This document shows, one piece after another, positions 25,192 through 33,702 of a stretch of 64,000 nt of DNA. Every line of letters begins with the position of its first letter. Within the stretch, counting starts at the first letter, position 1. The notes under the pieces were generated by a model, which searched no databases, was not told the origin of the DNA, and saw only the letters and a list, made by a program, of their open reading frames with translations. The DNA is taken from assembly GCF_004365875.1 (NCBI RefSeq), contig NZ_SODF01000004.1, forward strand, positions 310,001 through 374,000, given 5' to 3'. Origin of the DNA: Kribbella kalugense. Its GTDB lineage: Bacteria > Actinomycetota > Actinomycetes > Propionibacteriales > Kribbellaceae. The position numbers and the translations under genes were made by a program.

Positions 25192-26697
25192 ATGAGCGAC
25201 CTCACCAGGAAGACCGCGGCCGAGCTCGCGGAGCTGATGACATCCGGGCAGGCCAGCTCGGTGGAGATCACCCAGGCCCACCTCGACCGGATCGCCGCTG
25301 TCGACGGCGACGTACATGCGTTCCTGCACGTGGACACCGAAGGCGCGCTGGCCCAGGCCAAGGCGGTCGACGAGAAGCGGACGGCGGGGCAGCAGCTGTC
25401 CCCGCTGGCCGGCGTACCGCTGGCGCTGAAGGATGTGCTCACCCAGGAGGGTGTGCCGACCACGGCCGGCTCGAAGATCCTCGAGGGCTGGAAGCCGCCG
25501 TACGACTCGACTGTCGTGCAGCGGCTGAAGGCGGCCGGGATCGTCATCCTCGGCAAGACCAACATGGACGAGTTCGCGATGGGCTCCTCCACCGAGAACT
25601 CGGCGTACGGCACCACGCACAACCCGTGGGACCTGGCCCGGATCCCGGGTGGCTCCGGCGGCGGTTCGTCCGCGGCCATCTCGGCGTACGAGGCGCCGCT
25701 CGCGATCGGCACCGACACCGGCGGCTCGATCCGGCAGCCGGGTGCGTTCACCGGGACGGTCGGCGTCAAGCCGACCTACGGCGGGACCTCGCGGTACGGG
25801 CTGATCGCGCTGGCGTCGTCGCTGGACACGCCTGGTCCGTGTGCGCGGACGACCCTCGACGCGGCCCTGCTGCACGAGGCGATCGCCGGCTACGACCCGA
25901 TGGACTCGACCTCGATCAACCAACCGGTCCCGGCCGTTGTCGAGGCCGCGCGCAACGGTGACGTCGCCGGTCTGCGGATCGGCGTGGTGAAGGAGCTCGG
26001 CGGCGAGGGGTACCAGCCGGGTGTCGAGGCGCGCTTCCACGAGGCGGTCGAGCTGCTGACCAAGCTCGGCGCCGAGGTGGTCGAGGTCTCCTGCCCGCAC
26101 TTCGAGTACGCGCTGCCGGCGTACTACCTGATCCTGCCGAGCGAGGCCTCGTCCAACCTGGCCAAGTTCGACGCCATGCGGTACGGGCTGCGCGTCGGCG
26201 ACGACGGCACGAACAGCGCGGAGAAGGTGACGAGCCTGACCCGCGAGGCCGGCTTCGGTGCCGAGGTGAAGCGACGCATCATCCTCGGCACGCACGCGCT
26301 GTCGAGCGGGTATTACGACGCGTACTACGGCCAGGCGCAGAAGGTGCGGACGCTGATCGCCCGTGACTTCGCCAAGGCCTACGAGCAGGTCGACGTACTG
26401 GTCTCGCCGGCCACGCCGACGACCGCGTTCGCGATCGGCGACCGGATCGACGACCCGATCGCCATGTACAAGAACGATCTCTGCACGATCCCGTCCAACC
26501 TGGCCGGTAACGCGGCCGCGTCGTTCCCGTGCGGCCTGGCCGACGAGGACGGTATGCCGGTCGGCTTCCACGTGATGGCGCCGGTGATGCGCGACGACCT
26601 GTGCTACCAGGTCGGTGCCGCGCTGGAGAGCGCGTTGGCTGAGCAGTGGGGCGGCGTGCTGATGACCAAGGCTCCGGAACTTGAGGTGACCCGATGA
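25192..26697 (+). CDS. gatA: Asp/Glu-tRNA amidotransferase subunit A (amidase)
   Basis: The 501-residue amidase-signature protein hydrolyses glutamine and passes ammonia to GatB. The Ser-cisSer-Lys triad is present: Lys in PLALKDVL (about residue 80), the cis-Ser in GGSGGGSSAA and the nucleophile Ser in DTGGSIRQPG (about residue 180). It begins 1 bp after the gatC stop and its own stop overlaps the gatB start. Confidence 0.97.
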   Translation: MSDLTRKTAAELAELMTSGQASSVEITQAHLDRIAAVDGDVHAFLHVDTEGALAQAKAVDEKRTAGQQLSPLAGVPLALKDVLTQEGVPTTAGSKILEGWKPPYDSTVVQRLKAAGIVILGKTNMDEFAMGSSTENSAYGTTHNPWDLARIPGGSGGGSSAAISAYEAPLAIGTDTGGSIRQPGAFTGTVGVKPTYGGTSRYGLIALASSLDTPGPCARTTLDAALLHEAIAGYDPMDSTSINQPVPAVVEAARNGDVAGLRIGVVKELGGEGYQPGVEARFHEAVELLTKLGAEVVEVSCPHFEYALPAYYLILPSEASSNLAKFDAMRYGLRVGDDGTNSAEKVTSLTREAGFGAEVKRRIILGTHALSSGYYDAYYGQAQKVRTLIARDFAKAYEQVDVLVSPATPTTAFAIGDRIDDPIAMYKNDLCTIPSNLAGNAAASFPCGLADEDGMPVGFHVMAPVMRDDLCYQVGAALESALAEQWGGVLMTKAPELEVTR

Positions 26698-28205
26698 CAC
26701 CCTCTTTGAATGATGCTGCAGTTGTCGAGATATCCGACGCGTTGGCGCAGTACGACCCGGTGATGGGCCTCGAGGTCCACGTCGAGCTGAACACCAAGTC
26801 GAAGATGTTCTGCGGCTGCCCGACCGAGTTCGGCGCGCCGCCGAACAGCCAGACCTGCCCGGTCTGCCTCGGTCTGCCCGGCGCGCTGCCGGTGGTGAAT
26901 CGGCGCGGCGTCGAGTCGGCGATCAAGATCGGCCTGGCGCTGAACTGCGAGATCGCCGAGTGGTGCCGGTTCGCCCGGAAGAACTACTTCTACCCGGACA
27001 TGCCGAAGAACTTCCAGACCTCGCAGTACGACGAGCCGATCGCGTTCAACGGCTGGACCGAGGTCGTCGTCGACGGCGAGACGTACCGGATCGAGATCGA
27101 GCGCGCGCACATGGAGGAGGACACCGGCAAGTCCACCCACATCGGTGGCGCGACCGGCCGGATCCACGGCGCCTCGCACTCGCTGGTCGACTACAACCGG
27201 GCCGGCATCCCGCTGATCGAGATCGTCACCAAGACGATCGAGGTCCCGGGGGACAAGGCTGCCGCGGTCGCGCGGGCGTACGTGAGCATGTTGCGCGACC
27301 TGCTGTTCGCGCTCGGGGTGTCCGACGTGCGGATGGACCAGGGTTCGCTGCGCTGCGACGCCAACGTGTCGCTGAAGCCGCGGGGTTCGTCGACGCTGGG
27401 CACGCGGACCGAGACCAAGAACGTGAACTCGTTCCGCTCGGTCGAGCGTGCGGTGACGTACGAGATCACCCGGCAGGCAGCGGTGCTGAACTCAGGCGGC
27501 AAGGTTCTCCAGGAGACCCGGCACTGGCACGAGGACACCGGCATCACCACCTCCGGCCGGGAGAAGTCCGACGCCGACGACTACCGGTACTTCCCCGAGC
27601 CCGACCTGGTCCCGGTCGCGCCGTCGCGCGAGTGGGTCGAGGAGCTGCGGGCGACGCTGCCCGAGGCACCCCCGGTACGGCGGGCTCGGCTGCAGAAGGA
27701 GTGGGGTTTCACCGATCTCGAGATGCGCGACGTCATCAACGGCAACGCGCTGGAGCCGATCGTGGCGACGGTCGAGCTCGGTGTTCCTGCGGCCGCCGCG
27801 AAGAAGTGGTGGCTGGGTGAGCTGGCCCGGGCCGCGAACGAGTCCGGTCAGGACCTGGACGCGCTCGGTGTCGGTCCGGCCGAGGTCGCCGAGGTGCAGA
27901 AGCTGGTCGACGAGGGTTCGCTGAACGACAAGCTCGCGCGGCAGGTGTTCGAGGGTCTGCTCGCCGGTGAAGGTACGCCGGCCGAGATCATCGAGAAGCG
28001 CGGCCTGGCCCTGGTGTCCGACGACTCGGCCCTGCTCGACGCCATCGACCGAGCGATCGCCGCCAACCCCGACGTCGTCGAAAAGGTCAACTCCGGCAAA
28101 CCAGCCGCCGCCGGCGCCCTCATCGGCGCCGTCATGAAAGACATGCGAGGCCAGGCTGACGCCGCCAAGGTCCGCCAACTCCTCAACGAAAAGCTAGGCA
28201 TCTAA
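26694..28205 (+). CDS. gatB: Asp/Glu-tRNA amidotransferase subunit B
   Basis: The 503-residue subunit phosphorylates and amidates the misacylated tRNA. MGLEVHVELNT starts the catalytic cradle, zinc-binding cysteines lie in CGCPTEFG and CPVCLGLPG, and DYNRAGIPLIEIVT and FRSVERAV follow. The C-terminal YqeY-like tail domain ends KVRQLLNEKLGI. The ATG overlaps the gatA TGA (ATGA). A palindrome follows the stop. Confidence 0.97.
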   Translation: MTPSLNDAAVVEISDALAQYDPVMGLEVHVELNTKSKMFCGCPTEFGAPPNSQTCPVCLGLPGALPVVNRRGVESAIKIGLALNCEIAEWCRFARKNYFYPDMPKNFQTSQYDEPIAFNGWTEVVVDGETYRIEIERAHMEEDTGKSTHIGGATGRIHGASHSLVDYNRAGIPLIEIVTKTIEVPGDKAAAVARAYVSMLRDLLFALGVSDVRMDQGSLRCDANVSLKPRGSSTLGTRTETKNVNSFRSVERAVTYEITRQAAVLNSGGKVLQETRHWHEDTGITTSGREKSDADDYRYFPEPDLVPVAPSREWVEELRATLPEAPPVRRARLQKEWGFTDLEMRDVINGNALEPIVATVELGVPAAAAKKWWLGELARAANESGQDLDALGVGPAEVAEVQKLVDEGSLNDKLARQVFEGLLAGEGTPAEIIEKRGLALVSDDSALLDAIDRAIAANPDVVEKVNSGKPAAAGALIGAVMKDMRGQADAAKVRQLLNEKLGI

Positions 28206-28214
28206 CGTCGCGCG

Positions 28215-28254
28215 AACCGGCCGTCTCAGGGGTCAACCCCTGAGACGGCCGGTT
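28215..28254. repeat. Near-perfect 40-bp palindrome after gatB
   Basis: Nineteen base pairs close a 2-nt centre. The core is AGGGGTCAACCCCT. It probably terminates gatCAB and the convergent gene, although no T-tract follows. A related shorter palindrome lies 33 bp downstream. Confidence 0.8.
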
Positions 28255-28287
28255 GGCACCCGAGATTCTCGGTCCGCAACCGACCAG

Positions 28288-28307
28288 CTGAGGGGTTGAC
28301 CCCTCAG
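28288..28307. repeat. Second copy of the AGGGGT-ACCCCT palindrome
   Basis: A 9-bp stem with a 2-nt centre shares the AGGGGTCAACCCCT core with the palindrome at 28215-28254 (on the opposite strand), with flanking C and G swapped. It ends 4 bp before the stop codon of the convergent gene. Confidence 0.7.
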
Positions 28308-28311
28308 ACGG

Positions 28312-28824
28312 TCAGGCGGCGTCTTTGTGCTCCGCTGTGGGTTGTGGTGCGAGGCGGCCGTCGTCTGGGGCGGTGGTGTTTGCGAGGAGGGTTTGGGCGA
28401 CGGCTAGCTCGTCGGCCGGGCAGCGGACCTCGTAGCGGGTCGGGAGGGTTTCGGTGGTTACTGCTTCGGGGCGGTTGTGGACGAGGCCGCGGAACAGACC
28501 CCAGAGTGCTCCGACCAGTACGCCGTACACGAAGCCCCAGACCACGACCGCGAGGCCGGTCAGGGTGGTCTCGGCGACCAGGGTGATGAAGACGGCCGCG
28601 AGTACGCCGAGCAGCGCACCCTGCAGCGCGCCGACCGCGGTCAGCCTCACGACCGGGACGGCCCTGCGTCTGCTTGCCTGTCGGAGCCCGGCGCCGACGA
28701 CCTCCAGTCTCGCCGCGTCCATCCCGTAACTTCTCAGGTACTCGACCGTCCGCTGAGCATCGTCGAACCTGCTCACCGTTGCGATCACACTGCTGGGGAC
28801 GCCAGACGTCTGGCCGGTCGGCAT
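28312..28824 (-). CDS. General stress protein 17M-like membrane protein
   Basis: The 170-residue protein starts with the GSP17M-like fold (VIATVSRFDDAQRTVEYLRS, residues 13-32, then LEVVGAGL). Two membrane helices follow (ALLGVLAAVFITLVAET and GLAVVVWGFVYGVLVGAL), then a short domain with YEVRCPADELAVAQTLL. The family is related to B. subtilis YflT and is linked to general stress, but its biochemical role is unknown. GAGGAGGAG lies upstream of the ATG. The gene converges with gatB. Confidence 0.8.
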   Translation of the reverse strand: MPTGQTSGVPSSVIATVSRFDDAQRTVEYLRSYGMDAARLEVVGAGLRQASRRRAVPVVRLTAVGALQGALLGVLAAVFITLVAETTLTGLAVVVWGFVYGVLVGALWGLFRGLVHNRPEAVTTETLPTRYEVRCPADELAVAQTLLANTTAPDDGRLAPQPTAEHKDAA

Positions 28825-28898
28825 ACCGATCTCCTCCTCGAGTCGCGGGGCTTACTCCACAAGTACCAGACGACCCCAAGGCTGAAACGGTTGACGGA

Positions 28899-29996
28899 TC
28901 AGGATGTGCTCAGTGTCACGCGAAGAATGCGGTCGTCACCGTCGCGCGCGTCCCCTCGGCCGTCGGTGTTCGACGTCGTCACCCACAACGAACCGTCCGG
29001 CGCGACCTCCACTGTGCGCAAACGCCCGTATTTATTGGTGAAGAACGCCTGCGGCTCACCGACTCGCTTGCCTCCGGCAACTGGTATCGCCCACAGCCGC
29101 TGGCCGCGCAACGACGCCATGAAGATGTACCCCCGCGCGAACGCGATCCCCGACGGCGACGCGTCGGTCGTGTGCCACTGCGCGATCGGATCCGTCATCC
29201 CGTCCAGCTGACTAATGCCTTCGGCGGCCGGCCAGCCGTAGTTCGAGCCGGGGGTGATCACGTTCAGCTCGTCCCAGGTGTTCTGCCCGAACTCCGCGGC
29301 GTACAGCTGGCTGCCGTCGAACGCGAGCCCCTGGACGTTGCGGTGCCCCTTGGTGATCCACACCCGGCCGTCCGGGTTCCCGGGCGCGGCCTTCCCGTCG
29401 GTGGTGATCCGCAGGATCTTCCCGCCCAGCGAGTTGTCATCCTGCGAGTTCGGCCGATCCGAGCCGTCCCCGGTCCCGGCGTACAGATAGCCGTCCGGCC
29501 CGAACCGCAGCCGGCCGCCATTGTGGATCGCCGCCTCCGGGATCCCGTCGAGAATCACCTGCTGGTCGGACAGCTTCCCGTCCTGATAGGTGATCCGCGC
29601 GATCCGGTTGTCCTTCCCACTCGAGAAGTACGCATAGATGTACGGCTTCCCCGGATACCCCGGATCCACCGCCAGCCCCAGCAGCCCACCCTCGGACGAG
29701 GCGTTCACCCCGTCCACCGTCCCGACGTCCGAGACCTGCCCACCGGCAATCCGCTTGATCTTCCCCGCATCCCGCTCCGCCACCAACGCACTCTTGTCCG
29801 GCAAGAACGCAAGCCCCCAAGGCACCTCGATCCCGGTCGCCACAGTCGACGCCACCGTCAACTTCACCGCCCCAGCCGGCACCGCCGTACCCGAAGTAGC
29901 CGGCGCCGACCCAGAACTACTAGGCGTCGCCTCCGAACACCCCGCGACGAACGCCAACGCCGCAACCGCCACTGCCGCCCTACCGCGCACGCCCAT
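28899..29996 (-). CDS. PQQ-dependent sugar dehydrogenase family lipoprotein
   Basis: The 365-residue protein has a lipoprotein signal peptide with lipobox VAGC near residue 20, a Ser/Ala/Pro linker and a six-bladed glucose/sorbosone dehydrogenase propeller. Family marks are GIEVPWGLAFLPDKSALVAE (residues 56-75), EGGLLGLAVDPGY, NHGGRLRFGPDGYLY-like NGGRLRFGPDGYLYAGTGDG, and TKGHRNVQGLAF. It should oxidise aldoses or related alcohols outside the membrane with PQQ. GGAGGAG almost touches the ATG at 29996, so the GTG two codons later (29990) may be the true start. It appears to be a single gene. Confidence 0.88.
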   Translation of the reverse strand: MGVRGRAAVAVAALAFVAGCSEATPSSSGSAPATSGTAVPAGAVKLTVASTVATGIEVPWGLAFLPDKSALVAERDAGKIKRIAGGQVSDVGTVDGVNASSEGGLLGLAVDPGYPGKPYIYAYFSSGKDNRIARITYQDGKLSDQQVILDGIPEAAIHNGGRLRFGPDGYLYAGTGDGSDRPNSQDDNSLGGKILRITTDGKAAPGNPDGRVWITKGHRNVQGLAFDGSQLYAAEFGQNTWDELNVITPGSNYGWPAAEGISQLDGMTDPIAQWHTTDASPSGIAFARGYIFMASLRGQRLWAIPVAGGKRVGEPQAFFTNKYGRLRTVEVAPDGSLWVTTSNTDGRGDARDGDDRILRVTLSTS

Positions 29997-30045
29997 CTCC
30001 TCCGTTAGCCCTGCTTACTTACTACACCGCGGGGCAACGAATGGT

Positions 30046-31332
30046 TCAGCTCATCCAGGTTGGGCGGAGGGGGAAGTGGGCGTTGGCTTCGTCGTCCAGC
30101 TTTACGGCGAGGAATTGGTGGAGTTGGGTGTTGTTGCGTTCGAAGCCGACTCGGCAGGCGGCCAGGTAGAGGCCCCAGATCTTGGCGATCGGGTGGCCTA
30201 CTTCGGCGACGGCCTCGTCCCAGTGGGCGACGAGGTTGTCGGACCAGGCCGCGAGGGTGAGGGCGTAGTGCTCGCGGAGGTTCTCCTCGTGGCGGACCTC
30301 GAAGCCGGCGTCCTGGGCCTCGGCGATGATGCGGCCGGAGCCGATCAGTTCGCCGTCGGGGAAGATGTAGCGGTCGATGAAGGCGCCGGTGTGCCGGAAG
30401 CGGTTGTCCGGACGGGTGATGCTGTGGTTGAGCAGCCGGCCGCCGGGCTTGAGGCGGTCGAGCAGGAACCCGAAGTACGACGGGTAGTTGCGGACGCCGA
30501 TGTGCTCGGTCAGGCCGATCGAGCTGATCGCGTCGAAGTCGCGCTCGGGTACGTCGCGGTAGTCCAGGAACCGCACCTCGGCCCGGTCCTCCAACCCCTC
30601 GCGCTTGATCGCTGCCGAAGCCCACTCCGCCTGCTCCGCCGACAACGTGACGCCCAGCGCGGTCACGCCGTACTCGCGGGCCGCGTGCCGGACCATGCCG
30701 CCCCAGCCGCAGCCGACGTCGAGCAGCCGCATCCCCGGCTTGAGGTCGAGCTTCCGCGCGACCAGGTCGTACTTCTCGAACTGCGCCTGCTCCAGCGAGG
30801 CATCGGCGGTCGGATAAACCGCGCAGGTGTACGTCATCGACGGCCCGAGCACCCACTCGTAGAACGTGTTCGACACGTCGTAGTGGTGGTGGATCGCGGC
30901 CTTGTCCCGTGACTTCGAGTGCCGCAGCCCCTCGAACGTGCGACGCCATTTCGGCAGGTGCTCCTGCGGCGGCGGAGGCGGCGGCTTGAGGTGACTCCAG
31001 CCGAGCCCGCGGACGATCCGCAGCGCCTCCGCGGTCGTCGGCCGCTCGAAGTGCACCTGGTTGAGCATCATCCGCATCAGGTCGTACGGGTTGCCCTCGT
31101 GGATGCCGGTGATCTCCAGGTCACCCATCACGTACGCGCGGACCAGGCCGAGATCGCCGGGCGCGGTGAGTACGTAGGACAGACCACGTTCGGAGGCAAG
31201 ATGCATGTGGATCGGCGAGTCCTCCGGGCCGGTCGCGCTGCCGTCGTACGCCGTGAACCGGAACGGCAGGCCGTTCGGGGTCACTGTCGTGAGTGCGTCT
31301 GCGATCGAAACCTGGGTCGCGAGCGTCGTCAT
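30046..31332 (-). CDS. Cyclopropane-fatty-acyl-phospholipid synthase family methyltransferase (TmsB/UfaA1-like)
   Basis: The 428-residue enzyme has an N-terminal lipid-binding part and a SAM-dependent methyltransferase domain from about residue 150. KAAIHHHYDVSNTFYEWVLG, LLDVGCGWGGM (SAM motif I), VTLSAEQAEWA and SSIGLTEHIGVRNYP are typical. It overlaps by 4 bp the gene for a DIMINUTO-type FAD oxidoreductase. This pair matches the actinobacterial tmsA/tmsB genes, in which TmsB methylates oleoyl phospholipid at C10 and TmsA reduces the methylene intermediate to give tuberculostearic acid. I infer that function from the pairing; simple cyclopropanation is the alternative. The start is the ATG overlapping the previous stop. 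Confidence 0.88.
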   Translation of the reverse strand: MTTLATQVSIADALTTVTPNGLPFRFTAYDGSATGPEDSPIHMHLASERGLSYVLTAPGDLGLVRAYVMGDLEITGIHEGNPYDLMRMMLNQVHFERPTTAEALRIVRGLGWSHLKPPPPPPQEHLPKWRRTFEGLRHSKSRDKAAIHHHYDVSNTFYEWVLGPSMTYTCAVYPTADASLEQAQFEKYDLVARKLDLKPGMRLLDVGCGWGGMVRHAAREYGVTALGVTLSAEQAEWASAAIKREGLEDRAEVRFLDYRDVPERDFDAISSIGLTEHIGVRNYPSYFGFLLDRLKPGGRLLNHSITRPDNRFRHTGAFIDRYIFPDGELIGSGRIIAEAQDAGFEVRHEENLREHYALTLAAWSDNLVAHWDEAVAEVGHPIAKIWGLYLAACRVGFERNNTQLHQFLAVKLDDEANAHFPLRPTWMS

Positions 31333-32708
31333 CGGCGCGTCACCGCCTTTTCGTAGAGCCCGGTGAGCCGGGCGTTCGGGTCGTACCGTTTCTTCACCTC
31401 GGCGAGGGCCGGGACGTTGTAGAGCCGGTCGAAGGTGTCTCGGTCGTAGTAGGCGTCGGAGTACAGCGACTTGTGGCCGCCGAAGTCGGTCACGGCCGTC
31501 TCGATGTGCCGGTTCACGTCGCCGTCCTCGGCGCCGGGAGCGATCGGCACGGTGCCCCAGAAGCCCACGTTCACATAGGTCTCGCCAGGCGCGAGCGGGT
31601 ACAGCGGCCAGGCGGTCGAGCCGCGCAGCCGCAACGGGCACAGCCACACCGGCCGCATCCCGACATGCGCGTCGAACCAGCGTAGGAACCCGCCGAGCCG
31701 GCTGACCGGGATCTCCACGTCCTGGACGACGCGCTCACGATCCGGCTGACCGCGCCGCCGGTTGAGACGGGCCGCGAGCTGGTGCCGGTTCTCGAAGCCG
31801 ACGATCTTGTGGAACACGTCGCTACGGCGCCAGCGCTTCGGCCACAACCGGCGTACCACTGGCTGCTGTGCGCCGAAGGCGGCCGAGCACCAGAACCAGT
31901 CGGTGTCCCAGCGCCACAGGTAGTCGTGCGCGGTGAGGAAGTCCTGCTGCCGGTTCTGGATCGAGCGGTAGTAGATCTGCTGACCGGTGTAGTCACTGGT
32001 CCGGACCGCGGCGTCACTGTTGCGGCCGAGGGTCAGGTAGGCCTCCGTCGGGCTGAACGCGACCCCGTCGACGAAGTGCACCGGCTCCCCGTTGTACGTG
32101 CCACCGGCAACGATCTCGTTGATCGCCGGCGCCAGCTCGTCCAGGCCGAGACGGACGTGGCGGAGGGCGACGTACGGCGAGATCTTGTCGAGCTCGATCC
32201 GCAGCCGGGTCGCGTACCCGAGGGTGCCGTACGAGTTCGGGAACATCCGGAACAGGTCCGCGTGCTCGCCGTCGGGAGTCGCGGTGACCAGCTCACCGGA
32301 GCCGGTGAGGATGTCGAGCTCGAGCACCGACTCGTGCGGCAGGCCGGCCCGGAACGACGACGACTCGATGCCGAGCCCGGTCACGGCGCCGCCGAGCGTG
32401 ATCGTCTTGAGCTGCGGCACGACCATCGGGGTCAGCCCGTGCGGGAGCGTCGCCGCGACCAGGTCCTCGTACGTGCACATGCCCTGTACGTCGGCCGTCC
32501 GCGCGACCGGGTCCACGCTGATCACGCCGGTGAGCTTCGACACGTCCAGGCCCGGGCGGTCGAGGTCGGCCCGTGGGCGGAAGAGGTTCGAACTGCGCTT
32601 CGCCAGCCGGACGGGTTCGCCTGGCGGGATCTGCTCGTACGACTCCCGCAGTCGCCCGACTGCCTGATCGTGTGCGAGCGTCGCCGCTAGATCCGATGTC
32701 GAAGGCAC
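31329..32708 (-). CDS. FAD-binding oxidoreductase, DIMINUTO/Dwf1 type (TmsA-like)
   Basis: The 459-residue protein has a VAO-type FAD-binding domain: RLAKRSSNLFRPR, then VDPVARTADVQGMCTYEDLV and LKTITLGGAVTGLGIESSS (residues 119-137), where the pyrophosphate contacts fall. The C-terminal half (GMRPVWLCPLRL, YVNVGFWG) resembles sterol delta-24-reductase relatives such as M. tuberculosis Rv0449c. It probably reduces the 10-methylene fatty acyl group made by the methyltransferase encoded downstream. I chose the GTG at 32708: a TACTCT hexamer lies exactly 6 nt upstream. The GTG at 32762 would abut the start codon of the divergent gene. Confidence 0.85.
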   Translation of the reverse strand: MPSTSDLAATLAHDQAVGRLRESYEQIPPGEPVRLAKRSSNLFRPRADLDRPGLDVSKLTGVISVDPVARTADVQGMCTYEDLVAATLPHGLTPMVVPQLKTITLGGAVTGLGIESSSFRAGLPHESVLELDILTGSGELVTATPDGEHADLFRMFPNSYGTLGYATRLRIELDKISPYVALRHVRLGLDELAPAINEIVAGGTYNGEPVHFVDGVAFSPTEAYLTLGRNSDAAVRTSDYTGQQIYYRSIQNRQQDFLTAHDYLWRWDTDWFWCSAAFGAQQPVVRRLWPKRWRRSDVFHKIVGFENRHQLAARLNRRRGQPDRERVVQDVEIPVSRLGGFLRWFDAHVGMRPVWLCPLRLRGSTAWPLYPLAPGETYVNVGFWGTVPIAPGAEDGDVNRHIETAVTDFGGHKSLYSDAYYDRDTFDRLYNVPALAEVKKRYDPNARLTGLYEKAVTRR

Positions 32709-32714
32709 CGATCC

Positions 32715-32720
32715 AGAGTA
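32715..32720 (-). promoter_or_regulatory. Candidate -10 element of the TmsA/TmsB-like operon
   Basis: TACTCT on the minus strand is followed by 6 nt and then GTG at 32708. This supports a leaderless transcript and the chosen start. Confidence 0.5.
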
Positions 32721-32750
32721 CGACGACGCACCGCTTCCGGCACGGGATAG

Positions 32751-32756
32751 TAGGTT
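32751..32756 (+). promoter_or_regulatory. Candidate -10 element of the hydroxyacid dehydrogenase gene
   Basis: TAGGTT is followed by 6 nt and then the ATG at 32763. Only 54 bp separate the two divergent start codons, so the two promoters must share or overlap their upstream regions. Confidence 0.5.
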
Positions 32757-32762
32757 CGTCAC

Positions 32763-33692
32763 ATGGCTGACGTGAAGGCTTGGCTGCCGTGGGAAGATCC
32801 GGACGCTTTCCTCGGAGGGCTGCCCAAGGGGACCGACGTGGAGTTCTACTCCGGCGGTGAGCGGCCGGCGTCGATCGACGAGGTCGAGTTCTACGTGCCG
32901 AGCTACATGGGCGGCGGCGACGTGTTCGACGTCGTCCGCGAGATGCCGGCGCTGAAGGTCGTGCAGCTGCAGACGGCCGGGTTCGAGCACGTCCAGTCGC
33001 GACTCACCGAGGGCGTGACCTTGTGCAACGCCCGCGGGGTGCACGACGCGTCGACGGCGGAGCTCGCGGTCGCCTTGATCCTGGCGTCGTACCGGCGGCT
33101 GCCGCGGGCCGTCCGCGATCAGGAGCGGGAGATCTGGCCGAGCTCGTACGACGAGGTCGACGACTCGCTCGCCGACCGGACGGTGCTGATCCTCGGATAC
33201 GGCGCGATCGGCGAGGCGCTCGAACGTCGGCTGAGTGGTTTCGAGTGCGAGGTGATCCGGGTCGCGCGGCGGGCGCGCGACGGCGTACACCCGACTGCTG
33301 ACCTGCCGGACTTGCTGCCACGCGCGGACGTCGTCGTAGTGCTGACTCCAGCCACGCCGGAGACCCGGGGGATGGTGGACGCCAAGTTCCTCGCGAGGAT
33401 GAAGAACGGTGCGCTGCTGGTGAATGTCGCGCGCGGTGTCGTCGTCGACACGGACGCGCTGCTGACCGAGCTCGGCACGCGCCGGATCAGCGCCGCCCTC
33501 GACGTGACCGACCCCGAGCCGTTGCCCACCGGCCATCCACTGTGGTCAGCTCCGAACGTACTGATCAACCCTCATCGCGGCGGCGCGTCGACGGCCTTCG
33601 CGCCGCGGGTGGCCCGCCTGGTCCGCGCCCAACTGGAGCGCTACGCCACCGGCGAACCACTGATCAACGTAGTGGCAGGTCCACAACGCTAG
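32763..33692 (+). CDS. D-2-hydroxyacid dehydrogenase (NAD-binding)
   Basis: The 309-residue protein is a short member of the D-isomer-specific family. The Rossmann motif is ILGYGAIGEAL near residue 140. Catalytic Arg lies in NVARGVVVDTDAL, Glu in DVTDPEPLP and His in NPHRGGAS. The N-terminal substrate domain is abbreviated compared with SerA. The substrate is unknown; glyoxylate/hydroxypyruvate reductase-like activity is possible. It is divergent from the TmsA-like gene and 10 bp upstream of the BNR-repeat gene. Confidence 0.9.
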   Translation: MADVKAWLPWEDPDAFLGGLPKGTDVEFYSGGERPASIDEVEFYVPSYMGGGDVFDVVREMPALKVVQLQTAGFEHVQSRLTEGVTLCNARGVHDASTAELAVALILASYRRLPRAVRDQEREIWPSSYDEVDDSLADRTVLILGYGAIGEALERRLSGFECEVIRVARRARDGVHPTADLPDLLPRADVVVVLTPATPETRGMVDAKFLARMKNGALLVNVARGVVVDTDALLTELGTRRISAALDVTDPEPLPTGHPLWSAPNVLINPHRGGASTAFAPRVARLVRAQLERYATGEPLINVVAGPQR

Positions 33693-33702
33693 GAGAACGA
33701 CG

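Noticed and set aside
32760..32762. GTG as the start of the FAD oxidoreductase gene
   Set aside because: It would abut the start codon of the divergent gene and leave no room for either promoter. The GTG at 32708 has a correctly spaced -10 element.
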